The notes: generated by a model not told the origin, from the letters alone. DNA of 64,000 nucleotides from an uncultured Elusimicrobia bacterium (GCA_945913025.1 CAMECJ010000004.1:1-64000); one strand, 5' to 3'; shown: positions 43,651-53,502, numbered from the stretch's first letter. Numbers and translations: made by a program.

Positions 43651-44114
43651 TTAAGGGCTCCGTCCACGGACAGCGACGGGGAATTGGGTACCGCGCGCGT
43701 TTCAATGCGGATTCCCAAGTCCCGAATCAGTTTTAAAAAGCGTTTGTCGTCGTTGTCCAAAAACACGTTTTCGGCCAGTTTTTGCGCCCCATCTTTAAAG
43801 TGCATTCCGCCGATGTTAAGGGAGGTTATTTGCAGGCCGTCTTTAATCAGGTCGGCGGCTTCTTTAAGCGAACCCATTAACAGAAAAATCCGGCGGTTTG
43901 ATTCGTTGGCGCGGCGCGCGGCGGCGGGGGAATCTAAAATCGTCAGTTCGTATTCGTACGGCAGGCTCAGGCGCAAAAGCCCGCGGTTGAGGCGCGCTTC
44001 GTTCCCTTTGGAAAAGGGAATCAGCACCTCGTCCACGTTTAACTCCGGCAGCCAGGCCTGTACGATTTGGCCGTGAATCAGGCGGTCGTCCACCCGCGCA
44101 AAAATAATAGGCAT
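43647..44114 (-). CDS. PTS mannose-family EIIB component
   Basis: The 155-residue cytoplasmic protein has the EIIB active-site motif VDDRLIHGQIVQAW with the phosphorylated His14, and later LLMGSLKEAADLI and SLNIGGMHFKDG typical of ManX-type IIB. It passes phosphate from EIIA to the incoming sugar. It overlaps the EIIA gene by 1 nt and the EIIC gene by 4 nt. Confidence 0.92.
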   Translation of the reverse strand: MPIIFARVDDRLIHGQIVQAWLPELNVDEVLIPFSKGNEARLNRGLLRLSLPYEYELTILDSPAAARRANESNRRIFLLMGSLKEAADLIKDGLQITSLNIGGMHFKDGAQKLAENVFLDNDDKRFLKLIRDLGIRIETRAVPNSPSLSVDGALK

Positions 44115-44521
44115 TAAAATCCTTTAATCAACAGTTCGGTCGCGTTAATAACGGCGCGTTTACCGTCGGCTTCGATTTTTTCCGCCAGTTCTTTGGCCGT
44201 CATTTTTTTGCGGCTGTTGGCGGCGGTCAGAAGCATACTTAAATTAAGCCCCGTAATCACGTAGCAGTTGGGCAAATCTTTACTGGCGGTAAGCGAAATG
44301 TTAGTGGCGCTGCCGCCGAAGATATCGGTCAGTATAACGGCGCCGTCTTGGCAGGCGCAAAGGGTTTCTTTCAGCTTGGCCGCTTCCTGTTCTACGGATG
44401 AAGCCGTTGTTACGGAAAACGCGGCAAAACCGTCATCCGTCGGTTTACCGATGATTTGCGCTGCCGTATCCAGCATCTGTTGGGCCAAACGGCCGTGGGT
44501 TACCAAAATAATTTTTACCAT
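44114..44521 (-). CDS. PTS mannose-family EIIA component
   Basis: The 135-residue protein starts VKIILVTHGRLAQQML with the phosphorylated His9, and has ILTDIFGGSATNIS, the conserved D-FGGS-N motif of fructose/mannose-type EIIA. It accepts phosphate from HPr. EIIA and EIIB are separate genes here, not fused as in E. coli ManX. It follows rapZ by 2 nt. Confidence 0.92.
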   Translation of the reverse strand: MVKIILVTHGRLAQQMLDTAAQIIGKPTDDGFAAFSVTTASSVEQEAAKLKETLCACQDGAVILTDIFGGSATNISLTASKDLPNCYVITGLNLSMLLTAANSRKKMTAKELAEKIEADGKRAVINATELLIKGF

Positions 44522-44523
44522 AA

Positions 44524-45381
44524 TTATAATCCTATATCCCTGTGAAATTCCGAGGCGCTCAGCCCCAGTTGGTTTAAATACTCCGCCAGTTTGTGCGCCA
44601 TAAACACGCTGCGGTGTTTACCGCCCGTGCAGCCCATTGCTATAGTTAAGTAGCTTTTGCCCTCTTTAATGTATTTGGGGATTAAGTACTTAATCAAATC
44701 GGCAAATTTTTCAGCGAATTCCTGCGATTCTTTAAACGACATAATATATTTTTGTACGTCCTCATCAAGACCGGTTTTTTCTTTCAGGCCCGCTACATAG
44801 TATGGATTGGGCAGAAAACGTACATCCATTACGATGTCGCAGTCTTTGGGCAGCCCGTGTTTGAATCCAAACGACATTACCGAAATCTGCATATCCTGTT
44901 CGCGCGTGAGACTCAAGAGCGCGGAAAGTTTTTCTTTCAGTTCGCCCAGTTTTAAGTCGGACGTATCGATTACTTTATCGGCCGCTGTTTTGATAGGATT
45001 CATCACTTCGCGTTCGTGTGCGATGGCCGCCGCCAGTTTTTTATGAATGGGATGTTTGTGTTTTGTTTCCGAAAAACGCCGTACGAGGCAGTCCTCTGCG
45101 GCGTCCAAAAAAATTACTTTAACGGTGAAATCCTCTTTGGGCAGAGCGGAAATCAGCTTGGGCATTTGTTTTAAGCGGTCGCCTTCGCGCACGTCAATAC
45201 CCAGCGCAATGTTTTGGATTTCGCCGTTGGCGCGGACGTATTTGATAAAATCGCCGAATAATGCCAGCGGTAAATTATCCACGCAATAAAACCCAAGATC
45301 GCCGAAGATTTTAAGCGCTTGGGACTTTCCGGCTCCGCTCATTCCGGTAATAATAAAAATGCGTCGTTTATCGGGTTGCAT
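44524..45381 (-). CDS. rapZ: RNase adapter protein RapZ-like NTPase
   Basis: The 285-residue P-loop protein has Walker [10 protein letters not shown], then [14 protein letters not shown], the [11 protein letters not shown] region and the C-terminal signature [11 protein letters not shown]. In E. coli RapZ guides RNase E to GlmZ RNA in amino-sugar control, and in Gram-positives the homologue (YvcJ) binds nucleotides. Placement between hprK and PTS genes is a known genomic association. Its start overlaps the end of hprK by 14 nt. Confidence 0.93.
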   Translation of the reverse strand: MQPDKRRIFIITGMSGAGKSQALKIFGDLGFYCVDNLPLALFGDFIKYVRANGEIQNIALGIDVREGDRLKQMPKLISALPKEDFTVKVIFLDAAEDCLVRRFSETKHKHPIHKKLAAAIAHEREVMNPIKTAADKVIDTSDLKLGELKEKLSALLSLTREQDMQISVMSFGFKHGLPKDCDIVMDVRFLPNPYYVAGLKEKTGLDEDVQKYIMSFKESQEFAEKFADLIKYLIPKYIKEGKSYLTIAMGCTGGKHRSVFMAHKLAEYLNQLGLSASEFHRDIGL

Positions 45382-46327
45382 CGGGTTTTCCTGCTCCTTT
45401 TTTCATTTTGTCTAAAATACGTTGGCTAAATTCTTTGGCGGAAAAAATTCCTTGGCTCTTTAAGCGTTGGTTGAGCGAGGCTACCTCGATCAATACCGCC
45501 AAGTTTCGCCCGGGCGTAACGGGCAGCCCTAAGGACGGAATTTCCACTCCCAAAATGTTGGTCGTTTTCTGCTCCACTCCCAGCCGGTCGAGCGGTTTGT
45601 CGGACGGAAAAGTCAGTACCACTTCCATATCTATTTTTGTTTCATCTAGCGTGGAGCCCACACCGAACAGAAGCGGTACGTCCAAAATTCCCAGTCCGCG
45701 TACCTCCATATAATGTTTTAACATTGTAGGGCAGGAACCGAGCAGGTAACGGCCACGGCTTTTTTGGATTTCTACGACGTCGTCAGCTACCAAAATGTGT
45801 CCGCGTTTGATAAGTTCCAGTGCACATTCGCTTTTACCGATGCCGGATTCCCCGCGGATGAGTACGCCCATGCCGTTTACGTCTACCAGTACGCCGTGCA
45901 CGTGTGTGACGGGGGCAAGTTTTTCGTCCAAAAAGCGGGAAAATTCCGTTACAAACGCGGTAGATTCCATTGTTGTTTTTAAAACGGGTACATCTGCGCT
46001 GAGGCACGCTTTTCGCAAGGCGGGAAGCGGGTCCAAATCTGCGGACATAATGACGCACGGAACTTGTCCTTCTTCCAGCATTTTGGTTACGTTGGCGCGC
46101 AGGCGCGATTTGTTTTCTTTTTGGCAAAACGCCTGTTCGCCGCGCCCGAATACCTGTACGGAGTGGGTGCGGAAATTATCTAAATGACCGCCGAGCGCCA
46201 GGCCGGGGCGGTTGACGCTGCCCAGCGTAATCTCGCGGTGAATGTAACGTTTGCCGCAGACCAGCTCCAGGTTAAGACGTTTAACCTGGAGCAGTTCCGC
46301 GACCGTAATGGATTTGGTAAATTCCAC
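45368..46327 (-). CDS. hprK: HPr kinase/phosphorylase
   Basis: HprK phosphorylates and dephosphorylates Ser46 of HPr according to metabolic state. The 319-residue protein has an N-terminal domain, the [11 protein letters not shown] segment, P-loop [19 protein letters not shown] (about 158-176), VADDVVEI and the signature [11 protein letters not shown], followed by a C-terminal [12 protein letters not shown]. It lies in one operon with its substrate HPr. The hpf gene upstream is 18 nt away. Confidence 0.96.
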   Translation of the reverse strand: MEFTKSITVAELLQVKRLNLELVCGKRYIHREITLGSVNRPGLALGGHLDNFRTHSVQVFGRGEQAFCQKENKSRLRANVTKMLEEGQVPCVIMSADLDPLPALRKACLSADVPVLKTTMESTAFVTEFSRFLDEKLAPVTHVHGVLVDVNGMGVLIRGESGIGKSECALELIKRGHILVADDVVEIQKSRGRYLLGSCPTMLKHYMEVRGLGILDVPLLFGVGSTLDETKIDMEVVLTFPSDKPLDRLGVEQKTTNILGVEIPSLGLPVTPGRNLAVLIEVASLNQRLKSQGIFSAKEFSQRILDKMKKGAGKPDATR

Positions 46328-46345
46328 GTCCCGCCCCTAGCGAAG

Positions 46346-46897
46346 TTATTTTTTCTTGACGGGTTTAATCAGTCCGTACGTGCCGTCAAGGCGTTTGAAG
46401 ATCAGGTTGATTTGTTTGGAATCTTCGTCCAGGAACATCCAGAAGGAATATCCCAGCCGTTCCATTTCGTAAGCGGCGTCTTCCGGATTCATCGGCGAAA
46501 CTTCCACCTGTTTGATGACGGAGAACTTTACGTCGTTCTGCGGCAAGAGCACATGGTCCGCGAAGGCGCCGAGGTCTTCGTCTTTGACGGATTTCTTGGT
46601 TACTTTGCGGGCTTTGGCTTTGCTTTTGATTTTTTTGGCCTGCGCTTCGGCTTTGATGGCCGCAGCGTCAATGGCTTTGTACAAGTTGGTTTCCACCGCG
46701 CTCGCGCTGATGGTGGTTTTGGCGCCCGTATGCAGGATGATTTCCGCTTTTTGGTTGATTTTCTTTTCTACCGAGATAAGCACTTGGGCGGAAACGATAT
46801 TGTCAAAAAAGTTTTCCACTTTGCCCACGCGGGTGTTGATAAATTCTTTGATGGCCGGCGTAAGTTTAATGCCTTTGGCCGTAATTTTAATATCCAT
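46346..46897 (-). CDS. hpf: Ribosome hibernation promoting factor, long form
   Basis: The N-terminal 95 residues match HPF/RaiA (MDIKITAKGIKLTPAIKEFI, then VLISVEKKINQKAEIILHTG), which binds between the 30S head and body. The C-terminal 55 residues (VKFSVIKQVEVSPMNPEDAA and LGYSFWMFLDEDSKQINLI) are the dimerising tail of the long form that makes 100S ribosomes without RMF. Length 183 fits. CGGAGG precedes the ATG. It is the first gene of the PTS operon, which links ribosome hibernation and carbon sensing on one transcript. Confidence 0.92.
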   Translation of the reverse strand: MDIKITAKGIKLTPAIKEFINTRVGKVENFFDNIVSAQVLISVEKKINQKAEIILHTGAKTTISASAVETNLYKAIDAAAIKAEAQAKKIKSKAKARKVTKKSVKDEDLGAFADHVLLPQNDVKFSVIKQVEVSPMNPEDAAYEMERLGYSFWMFLDEDSKQINLIFKRLDGTYGLIKPVKKK

Positions 46898-47159
46898 AAT
46901 TCCTCCGTATATATCGGTTACGAGAGAGTCCCCCGTAGAATAATTAAACCATTAAAAGCGTTGGCTGTCAATTCGCGCGCGTTCGCGCGTAGGGGGAGAA
47001 AGCGTCTTTTGTGCGTAATTTCGCGCAGAAAACAGAAGGAAAAGAAGAATTATTTGATGAGCCTCCCTGTACGTCGGATATTTATAGTGTAGGCGTATTA
47101 GACGGAAAATCAAGGCCCGTGATAAAATTTTGCGGAAAATTTGTTATGACAATAATTAA

Positions 47160-47415
47160 GTCCGCGTAGGCGGACCTGAAAGTGTTGTCCGCTTCCACAA
47201 TTTTATTCTGTTTTTTGAAGCCTGTGCGGAACAGGTTGAGCTGCGTTTTTGCGCGGCACACATCACTCCAAAAACAGCCGTTTTTAAGCGCAAAATAATC
47301 GGCCTAATTACCCGATTGTTTTGCGCTGAATGCTCCCTGCCGTATTTTTATACGGCAGGGGCTACGGCTGTTTGTTCTGGGTTACTGACTTGGCTCGGAG
47401 CGGACAGCCGTTTTT
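47160..47415 (+). ncRNA. Candidate structured leader of the glycosylation operon
   Basis: The 46898-47532 stretch has no gene. Its first part (46898-47159) shows nothing recognisable. From 47160 hairpins crowd: GTCCGC/GCGGAC (47160-47175), CCTGT/ACAGG (47221-47235), a three-way junction closed by AAACAGCCGT (47272-47281) with ACGGCTGTTT (47364-47373) and containing two stems, GCGCAAAATAATCGG with CCGATTGTTTTGCGC (47288-47326, one mismatch) and CCCTGCCGTAT with ATACGGCAGGG (47335-47360, TTTT loop). ACGGCTGT can instead pair with ACAGCCGT (47404-47411), which is followed by five T. Such alternative folding suggests an attenuated 5' leader. The class is unknown. Confidence 0.45.
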
Positions 47416-47532
47416 GTTGCTCCCTTTTCGTTTCTGCGGGCTTTACAAGAAGCCTGCTTTTTTCTTCCCATTTCATCCTCCGTGCTTCTTCTCCCGTTTG
47501 TGTGCGGGAGCGTTTGGCTTATCGGAGGAACT

Positions 47533-48504
47533 ATGTCCCCTAAAGTGTCCGTTTTAATTCCCGTTTATAATGCGGAAAAATATCTGGAGCAATGTTTATC
47601 GTCTGTATCTGCGCAAACATTTACCGATTTTGAAATTATCTGTTTGGACGACGGTTCCCGCGATTCCTCCGCCAAGGTCCTGCGGGCCGTCGGGCAGAGC
47701 GAACACCGGCTGCGGTTTATAGAACAAGCCAACGCCGGTGTCGCCGCCGCGCGCAACCGGCTGCTAGCCGAAGCCCGCGGAAAATATGTTGCGTTTGTGG
47801 ACGCGGATGACTGGGCGGAGCCGGAGTATCTGCAAGCATTATATGAAACGGCGGAACGAGAAAACGCCGATATTACCAAATGTTTTTTTAAAGAGTTTGA
47901 TGATAAAACCCGTTCTTTTCAGGCGGCCTGCTGTGCGTCGCATTTTTATAAAAATCCGGGAGATTCTCCGGCGGAAAAGTTTTTGTGCGGATATTATGAT
48001 TCCGTTGTCTGGGGCAAACTGTGGCGGCTGGATTTTTTGCGCGCAAACGAACTTACTTTTTTGAACGGGCAGGTGGCGGAAGATTTGGCGTTTGTTACGC
48101 AGGCGTTTTGTCTGGCGCGTAAAATTACGCTTGTCCGCCGAGAACTGTACATTTACCGCAAAGGAGTTGCGGGCGCGATTACTTCCAGCCCGGAAAATAT
48201 GGCCGTGGGCATTTTACGCAATCTGTTGTATTTGCGGGAGTCGCTATTGGCTCGCGGGATATGGAATGCGGCCCTCGCCGGAGAATGGATTTTGATGGTG
48301 GTGTGGGGGATTTGCCGTTTTCGCAAGTTTTTGCCGGCCGTGTGGAACAAGCACGGAGCGTTACTTCAAAACGCGTGGAACGCGGCGCGCGAAAATCTGC
48401 CGCTGTGCAGAGGCGTGATCTATTGGCGGTGGAAATTGTTGTTTTTTGCGGTACAATTATGCGGCCGCCGGAGTATATTCTTTTGGACGAAGGTGTTTAG
48501 ATGA
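47533..48504 (+). CDS. Family 2 glycosyltransferase
   Basis: The 323-residue protein starts as a GT-A fold transferase: VSVLIPVYNAEKYLEQCLSS, then DFEIICLDDGSRDSS and FVDADDWAEPEY with the DxD metal motif near residue 90. A later WGKLWRLDFL segment and a C-terminal hydrophobic, amphipathic tail suggest membrane association. Such enzymes add a sugar from a nucleotide donor to glycans of the cell surface. The ATG at 47533 follows GGAGG by 5-6 nt; an upstream start at 47482 is unsupported. It overlaps the Stealth gene by 4 nt. Confidence 0.88.
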   Translation: MSPKVSVLIPVYNAEKYLEQCLSSVSAQTFTDFEIICLDDGSRDSSAKVLRAVGQSEHRLRFIEQANAGVAAARNRLLAEARGKYVAFVDADDWAEPEYLQALYETAERENADITKCFFKEFDDKTRSFQAACCASHFYKNPGDSPAEKFLCGYYDSVVWGKLWRLDFLRANELTFLNGQVAEDLAFVTQAFCLARKITLVRRELYIYRKGVAGAITSSPENMAVGILRNLLYLRESLLARGIWNAALAGEWILMVVWGICRFRKFLPAVWNKHGALLQNAWNAARENLPLCRGVIYWRWKLLFFAVQLCGRRSIFFWTKVFR

Positions 48505-49421
48505 AAAATTGTTTTGAGGTGGATTTTGTTGTGTTGTGGGTAGACGGAAGCGACCCTGAATTTGTTTCTGTACGAAATGCGTGGGCGGCACGGTTGGGGC
48601 GTGGCGTTCCCGCTGGGGCCCGTTTTGTGCAATCGGACGAACTGCGTTATGTGCTGCGCGGGGTCGATCGTTTTTTGCCTTGGGTTACGCGGGTGGTATT
48701 GGTAACAAACGGGCAGAGGCCCGCGTGGCTAAACAGTTGTCATCCCCGTTTAAAAATTTTAACGCACCGCGAGTTTTTGCCCACGGACGCTCTGCCGACG
48801 TTTAATTCTTGTGCGATAGCAGCCGGTTTAATGCGTTGGCAAGGTTTGGCGGAACATTTTTTACTGGCTAATGACGATACTTTTATTTTCCGTCCGCTTC
48901 CCCGATCTTATTTTTTTCCGCGGGAAACTTGTGCGGTAAATTATTTTTCTTGTTATCCGGACAAAGACTATGCGTGCAGCGAATACGGCCGGCAATTACT
49001 TCTGCTGCGCCGGCGATTGCAGAATAAATTTCCTAATACCGATTTTCCGTTGGAACCGCATCACAATATATCCGGTTATGTTCGTTCGGCTTGTTTAACG
49101 GCGAGGTCATTGTTTGAAGCTGAATTTTCGGCAACGGAGTGTTCGCACTTTCGTCAAACAGATAATTGTAATTGTTATCTTTTTGCGGGCGTGTCCGCAG
49201 TGTTGGGCAAAGCCGTGTGGCGGCCTACCCGCAAATCACGTTGGTTCGGAAGCGACGGTATGGTGTGGGAACTGTGGCAGGACTATGCACGGGAAATACA
49301 AAAGTACAGGCCGCGTTTAGTTTGTTTAAATGATTCGGATAGAAGTTCTATGCAAGACAGGGAAAGATTAAACAATTATTTGCAAAGGACCTTTCCGTGG
49401 AAGAGTTCTTTTGAAATATAA
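48501..49421 (+). CDS. Stealth family hexose-phosphate transferase
   Basis: Stealth proteins transfer sugar phosphates, making phosphodiester-linked capsule or glycan chains. The 306-residue protein has CR1 DFVVLWVDGSDPEF near the N-terminus, then DELRYVLRGVDRFLPWVTRVVLVTNGQ and CR2 with FLLANDDTFIFRPL, followed by EPHHNISGYV-type CR3 and a C-terminal CR4-like region. It is coupled by ATGA overlap to the family 2 glycosyltransferase gene, so the pair likely builds one surface glycan. A hairpin and the next minus-strand gene follow. Confidence 0.85.
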   Translation: MKNCFEVDFVVLWVDGSDPEFVSVRNAWAARLGRGVPAGARFVQSDELRYVLRGVDRFLPWVTRVVLVTNGQRPAWLNSCHPRLKILTHREFLPTDALPTFNSCAIAAGLMRWQGLAEHFLLANDDTFIFRPLPRSYFFPRETCAVNYFSCYPDKDYACSEYGRQLLLLRRRLQNKFPNTDFPLEPHHNISGYVRSACLTARSLFEAEFSATECSHFRQTDNCNCYLFAGVSAVLGKAVWRPTRKSRWFGSDGMVWELWQDYAREIQKYRPRLVCLNDSDRSSMQDRERLNNYLQRTFPWKSSFEI

Positions 49422-49553
49422 AACGACAAGAGGCGCAAAACGCTGAGGCACTGCGTGATGTCGTACAATGCGAGATGCGCCCCTTTTGCGTCAGGTTTTT
49501 GTTCCCGCGCAAAATTGAGTGAGAGAGTGCAGTCTGCGCGGAATGTGTTTGCG

Positions 49554-49585
49554 AAAAACACCCCGCCTGTTAGCACGCGGGGTGT
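49554..49585 (-). terminator. Terminator of the small repeat-protein gene
   Basis: On the minus strand ACACCCCGC and GCGGGGTGT form a 9-bp stem followed by five T, directly after the stop of the gene at 49599-49823. Confidence 0.85.
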
Positions 49586-49598
49586 TAAATCTTAATTG

Positions 49599-49823
49599 TT
49601 ATTTGGCGTTAACCATTTTGGCTCTGGAGATATCGCCTTTCTTGTCCAAGAAATACAGATATCCTTTTTCTTTTTTGATGCCGCATTTTTCAACTTTTTT
49701 CGGTTTGCCGCCTTTTTTGCCGCCTCTGGCCATTTGCACGCGGGCGATATCGCCGTCTTTGTCAATGTAGTAGAGGAAGCCGTCTTCGCGGTCCATACCA
49801 ACTTTCAATACTTTTTCTGCCAT
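49599..49823 (-). CDS. Small basic protein with two GYLYxxDKxGDI repeats
   Basis: The 74-residue protein contains two copies of a short unit: DGFLYYIDKDGDIARVQMA and KGYLYFLDKKGDISRAKMV, joined by a Gly/Lys-rich linker (RGGKKGGKPKK). Each unit would form a small beta hairpin. I know no name for it. AAGGAG lies before the ATG and a strong terminator follows, so it is a single-gene transcript, probably well expressed. The basic linker suggests contact with nucleic acid, but this is speculation. Confidence 0.65.
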   Translation of the reverse strand: MAEKVLKVGMDREDGFLYYIDKDGDIARVQMARGGKKGGKPKKVEKCGIKKEKGYLYFLDKKGDISRAKMVNAK

Positions 49824-50025
49824 CTGGATAATCCTCCTTTTAAGGAAAAACAGTCTTACGAAAAAAGTCTAATAAAAAAATCTGCACTTTGCAAGCGGTT
49901 TTTTACGTCTAAGCCTCTTCGGTGTTGTATTTTTTTGTACGCGTAGGTAAACAAAAACGGTTTTTTGTATATATTGTTGTATAGGGAAATGGTATAATTG
50001 AAATATATCTGCCAAAGGGGACGTT

Positions 50026-53000
50026 ATGTACTTAAAAGCTATTGAAATCATCGGTTTTAAATCATTTGCGGACAAATCCCGCCTGGACTTTGAACCCGGC
50101 ATCACCTGCGTGGTAGGCCCGAACGGATGCGGTAAATCCAACGTGATTGATTCGGTCCGCTGGGCTATCGGCGAGATGAGCTGGAAGTCCCTCCGCTCCG
50201 CTTCTATGGTAGATATTATTTTTAACGGCACCGTCAAACGCGCTCCCCTGAATATGGCGCAGGTAAATATGGTGTTCGACAACGCCTCCCGCCAGCTCCC
50301 TTTGGATTTTAACGAAATTACCGTCAGCCGTAAAATTTTCCGCTCCGGCGAAAGTGAATACTATTTAAACAAAGTCCAGTGCCGCCTGCGCGACATCCGC
50401 GATCTGTTTTTGGATACCGGCATCGGCGGTGAAGGCTACGCCATTATCGACCAGGGCGGCGTGGAAAGCGTGCTTTCGGCTTCGCCCGAACAGCGCCGCG
50501 AAATGTTTGAAGAAGTGGCCGGCGTATCCAAATATAAAGCCAAACGCGAAGAGTGTATTAAACGATTAGAACGCGTGGACCTTGATTTGGCCCGCCTGGC
50601 CGACACGGTGGCTTTAATCGAGGAACAAATTAAAAAGCTGGACAGCGAAGCCAAAAAAGCCCGTCTGTACCAAAAGTACCGCGAAGAACTGAAAGAAAGC
50701 GAAATTGCCATTTCGGTTTGCTCTATTAAAGAAGCCGACGGGTTAATCGCCAAACATTCTTCGGAGTTGGAACCCGTCGTGCGCAAACAGGAAGATTTGG
50801 ACAACCGCATATCGGCGCAGGAAGGCGCGTGTGCGGCTTTGGATTTAAATTTAACGCACAAACAAAAAGAAGCGGCCGAATTTAGCGAAAAAATTTCCGC
50901 CAGCAAATACCAAGTCGGCCTGTTGGAAGGCGCAATCAAAAACTGCGACAACCTGACTGCCGAACTGACGGCGCAGGTATCGTCCTCGGGGGCGGAAGCG
51001 CAGCGCGGCCAAAGCCGTTTGGCGGAACTGGCTCCGGCAATCAGCCGCCTGAAAGAACAGCTTGCCGCGGTGACGGCGGAGCTGAACCCCCTGCAGGAAA
51101 ATTACAACGCGCAAACCGCAGCCGCACAAAAACTGGAAAATGATTTGAGAAACGCCGAAAGCGAACTCCAGCGCGCGTCGTCGGAACTGATGAATTTGGT
51201 GCAAAAACAGATGGAAATTTCCAACCGTATCGCACTGGAAGAATCGTCTGTACAGCGTGAAAACGAAGATTTAATCACCGCCGAGAAAACGAGCCAGTCT
51301 CAGGCCGCGGGTCTTGCGGGACTGGAAGACAGTCTGCGGGAAATTTTGACGCGCGCGGAACAGAAACGCGCCGAGGCGGACGAAGCGCGCCGGGCCATCG
51401 TATCCGGCGAAGAAAATTTGAAGAAATTACAAACCGAGCGCACTGCACTCAATGAAAAATTATCCGCCGTAAAATCGGCCCGTGCGGGACTTGCCGCCAA
51501 ACTGGAGATGATTCAAACACAGGGCAAGAACGACCCGTACTGGGTGGGTGCCAAACTGGTGGGCGAAAGCGGCCTCGCCGGCGTGAAAGGCACGCTGAGG
51601 AAGGCGTTAAAATACCCCGCGTCTTTGGGCGTGGCGGTGGAAGAATCGTTCGGCAAGTATTTGGATGCGGTGCTGTGCGCGGACCAAAACACCGTGGCGC
51701 AGGCGCTTACTCTTTTAAAACAACACGGCAAAGCGCGCGCGAAATTTATCGTACTTTCCGAAGTGCCGCAAACGCAAAACGCGGGCGGAACGCTGAAAGA
51801 ACGGCTTTCGTATCAGCCGGAACTTGAAAATTTAATTAACTTTATCATCGGCGGTTACGCGTATGAAGACGGCGCGGTGCGCGGCAGATTTTTCGTCGGA
51901 GGCGGTGCGGAAAACGTGCGCGCGCCCGAAGCCTACTGGGGAGAGGAAGAAACCGTCCGCGGCGAAATTAACGGTAAAACGGCAGAAGAAGAAACGCTTA
52001 ATTCGCAAATCATCGCCAATTACGAGGATCTTTCCAAGGCGGAAGAAACGCTTAAGAACCTGCGCGCCAAATCGCAGGAAGCCGTCGTTGCGCTTAACTC
52101 CGTGCAGAACGAACGCGCCAATAAAGAGCGCGAAATCGCTTCCACCAAACAAGCGCTTGAACGCGCCGCGGCGCGCAAGCGGGAAATTACGCTTCGCGTA
52201 GAAAGCCGCCGTAAAAATGCGCAAACGCTCAAACAGAATTTGGAAGAATTAAAAACGCGCCACGCGGCGCAAACCGCGCGCGGGGAAGAGTTGAAAAAAT
52301 TGCAGGCGGAGTTGCGCGCTCAAGCAGAAAGGCTCAAAGGCGAGCTCAATGCGTTAAGCGCGAAGCTCTACGAAGTAAAAATCAAGAAAAACAACGTGGA
52401 ACTGGATTTAAAATCCACCGAGTTTGAATTTACCAGCTTAACCGAAAGTGAAGGCAAGCGTAGTGAAAAAATGGCTTCTGCCAACCTGCGTTTAAAAAAT
52501 CTGGCAGACGAAAAATTATCTACGCAAGCCAAACTGTCTTCCGAGCGCGATACGCTGGCGCAGCTGGAACTTGCCGAGCATAAAATGCGCGAAGAACTGG
52601 AGGTACTTAAAAAAGATTTTAGCGACAAGACCGCCGCTTTGAACGCGTGCAAGAAAGAAATGTCGGATTTGACGATTAAACGCAACGATTTGGAAAACGC
52701 TTTATCCAACGCCCGCCGCCAACGCACCACGGTGGCGAACAACCTGTTTGAAAGCTGGAACATCACGCCCGAAGAAGCGCAGATGAACTACGGCACCAAA
52801 ACGGTGGATTATGAACGCGTCAAAATGATGCGCAAACGCATTGAAAATATGGGTGCCGTCAATATGACCGCGCCGGAAGAATACGACGCATTGACCGAAC
52901 GCAACACATTCCTGCGCGGCCAAATTGCGGACTTGGACAGTGCCAAAAAAGATTTAAAATCCGCCATTAATAAAATCAACCAAACTACGCGCGAAAACTT

Positions 53001-53502
53001 TAAATATACATTTGAACAAGTGCGTATGCACTTTAAAAATATTTACCAAACGCTTTTCCGAGGAGGCGAGTGCGATCTGGTGCTTACCCAGCCCGAAAAC
53101 CTGTTGGAAACGGGTATTGAAATTTACGCCCAGCCCCCGGGCAAGAAACTCTTAAACATCACCTCGATGTCCGGCGGCGAAAAAACCCTGACGGCTATGT
53201 CGCTCCTGTTTGCGTTTTTTACGCACAATCCGTCCCCGTTCTGCATTATGGACGAAGCCGACGCCGCTTTGGACGAAGCCAATGTGGAACGGTACGTCAA
53301 TTTGATTAAAGAGTTCTCCAAAACCACGCAGTTTATCGTGGTAACGCACAACAAACGTACGATGGAATCAGCCCGTATGCTGTACGGCATTACGATGGAA
53401 GAAAGCGGCGTGTCCAAGGTAATGTCCGTCAACCTGGCGGACCGCGCCACACCGGAGGACGTCAAAAAGAAAGAAGCCATTGAGGCACTGGCGGAGGCGT
53501 AA
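50026..53502 (+). CDS. smc: Chromosome segregation protein SMC
   Basis: The 1158-residue protein has the complete SMC plan: N-terminal Walker A VGPNGCGKSNV (about 28-38), coiled coil, hinge (about 500-650) with a GVKGTLRKALKYPASLGVAVE segment, second coiled coil, and C-terminal ABC signature SMSGGEKTLTAMSLLFAFF and Walker B PFCIMDEADAALDEAN. SMC compacts and segregates the chromosome with ScpAB. A TATAAT box lies near 49992, and AAAGGGG precedes the ATG. It overlaps the next gene by 1 nt. Length is normal for bacteria. Confidence 0.96.
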   Translation: MYLKAIEIIGFKSFADKSRLDFEPGITCVVGPNGCGKSNVIDSVRWAIGEMSWKSLRSASMVDIIFNGTVKRAPLNMAQVNMVFDNASRQLPLDFNEITVSRKIFRSGESEYYLNKVQCRLRDIRDLFLDTGIGGEGYAIIDQGGVESVLSASPEQRREMFEEVAGVSKYKAKREECIKRLERVDLDLARLADTVALIEEQIKKLDSEAKKARLYQKYREELKESEIAISVCSIKEADGLIAKHSSELEPVVRKQEDLDNRISAQEGACAALDLNLTHKQKEAAEFSEKISASKYQVGLLEGAIKNCDNLTAELTAQVSSSGAEAQRGQSRLAELAPAISRLKEQLAAVTAELNPLQENYNAQTAAAQKLENDLRNAESELQRASSELMNLVQKQMEISNRIALEESSVQRENEDLITAEKTSQSQAAGLAGLEDSLREILTRAEQKRAEADEARRAIVSGEENLKKLQTERTALNEKLSAVKSARAGLAAKLEMIQTQGKNDPYWVGAKLVGESGLAGVKGTLRKALKYPASLGVAVEESFGKYLDAVLCADQNTVAQALTLLKQHGKARAKFIVLSEVPQTQNAGGTLKERLSYQPELENLINFIIGGYAYEDGAVRGRFFVGGGAENVRAPEAYWGEEETVRGEINGKTAEEETLNSQIIANYEDLSKAEETLKNLRAKSQEAVVALNSVQNERANKEREIASTKQALERAAARKREITLRVESRRKNAQTLKQNLEELKTRHAAQTARGEELKKLQAELRAQAERLKGELNALSAKLYEVKIKKNNVELDLKSTEFEFTSLTESEGKRSEKMASANLRLKNLADEKLSTQAKLSSERDTLAQLELAEHKMREELEVLKKDFSDKTAALNACKKEMSDLTIKRNDLENALSNARRQRTTVANNLFESWNITPEEAQMNYGTKTVDYERVKMMRKRIENMGAVNMTAPEEYDALTERNTFLRGQIADLDSAKKDLKSAINKINQTTRENFKYTFEQVRMHFKNIYQTLFRGGECDLVLTQPENLLETGIEIYAQPPGKKLLNITSMSGGEKTLTAMSLLFAFFTHNPSPFCIMDEADAALDEANVERYVNLIKEFSKTTQFIVVTHNKRTMESARMLYGITMEESGVSKVMSVNLADRATPEDVKKKEAIEALAEA

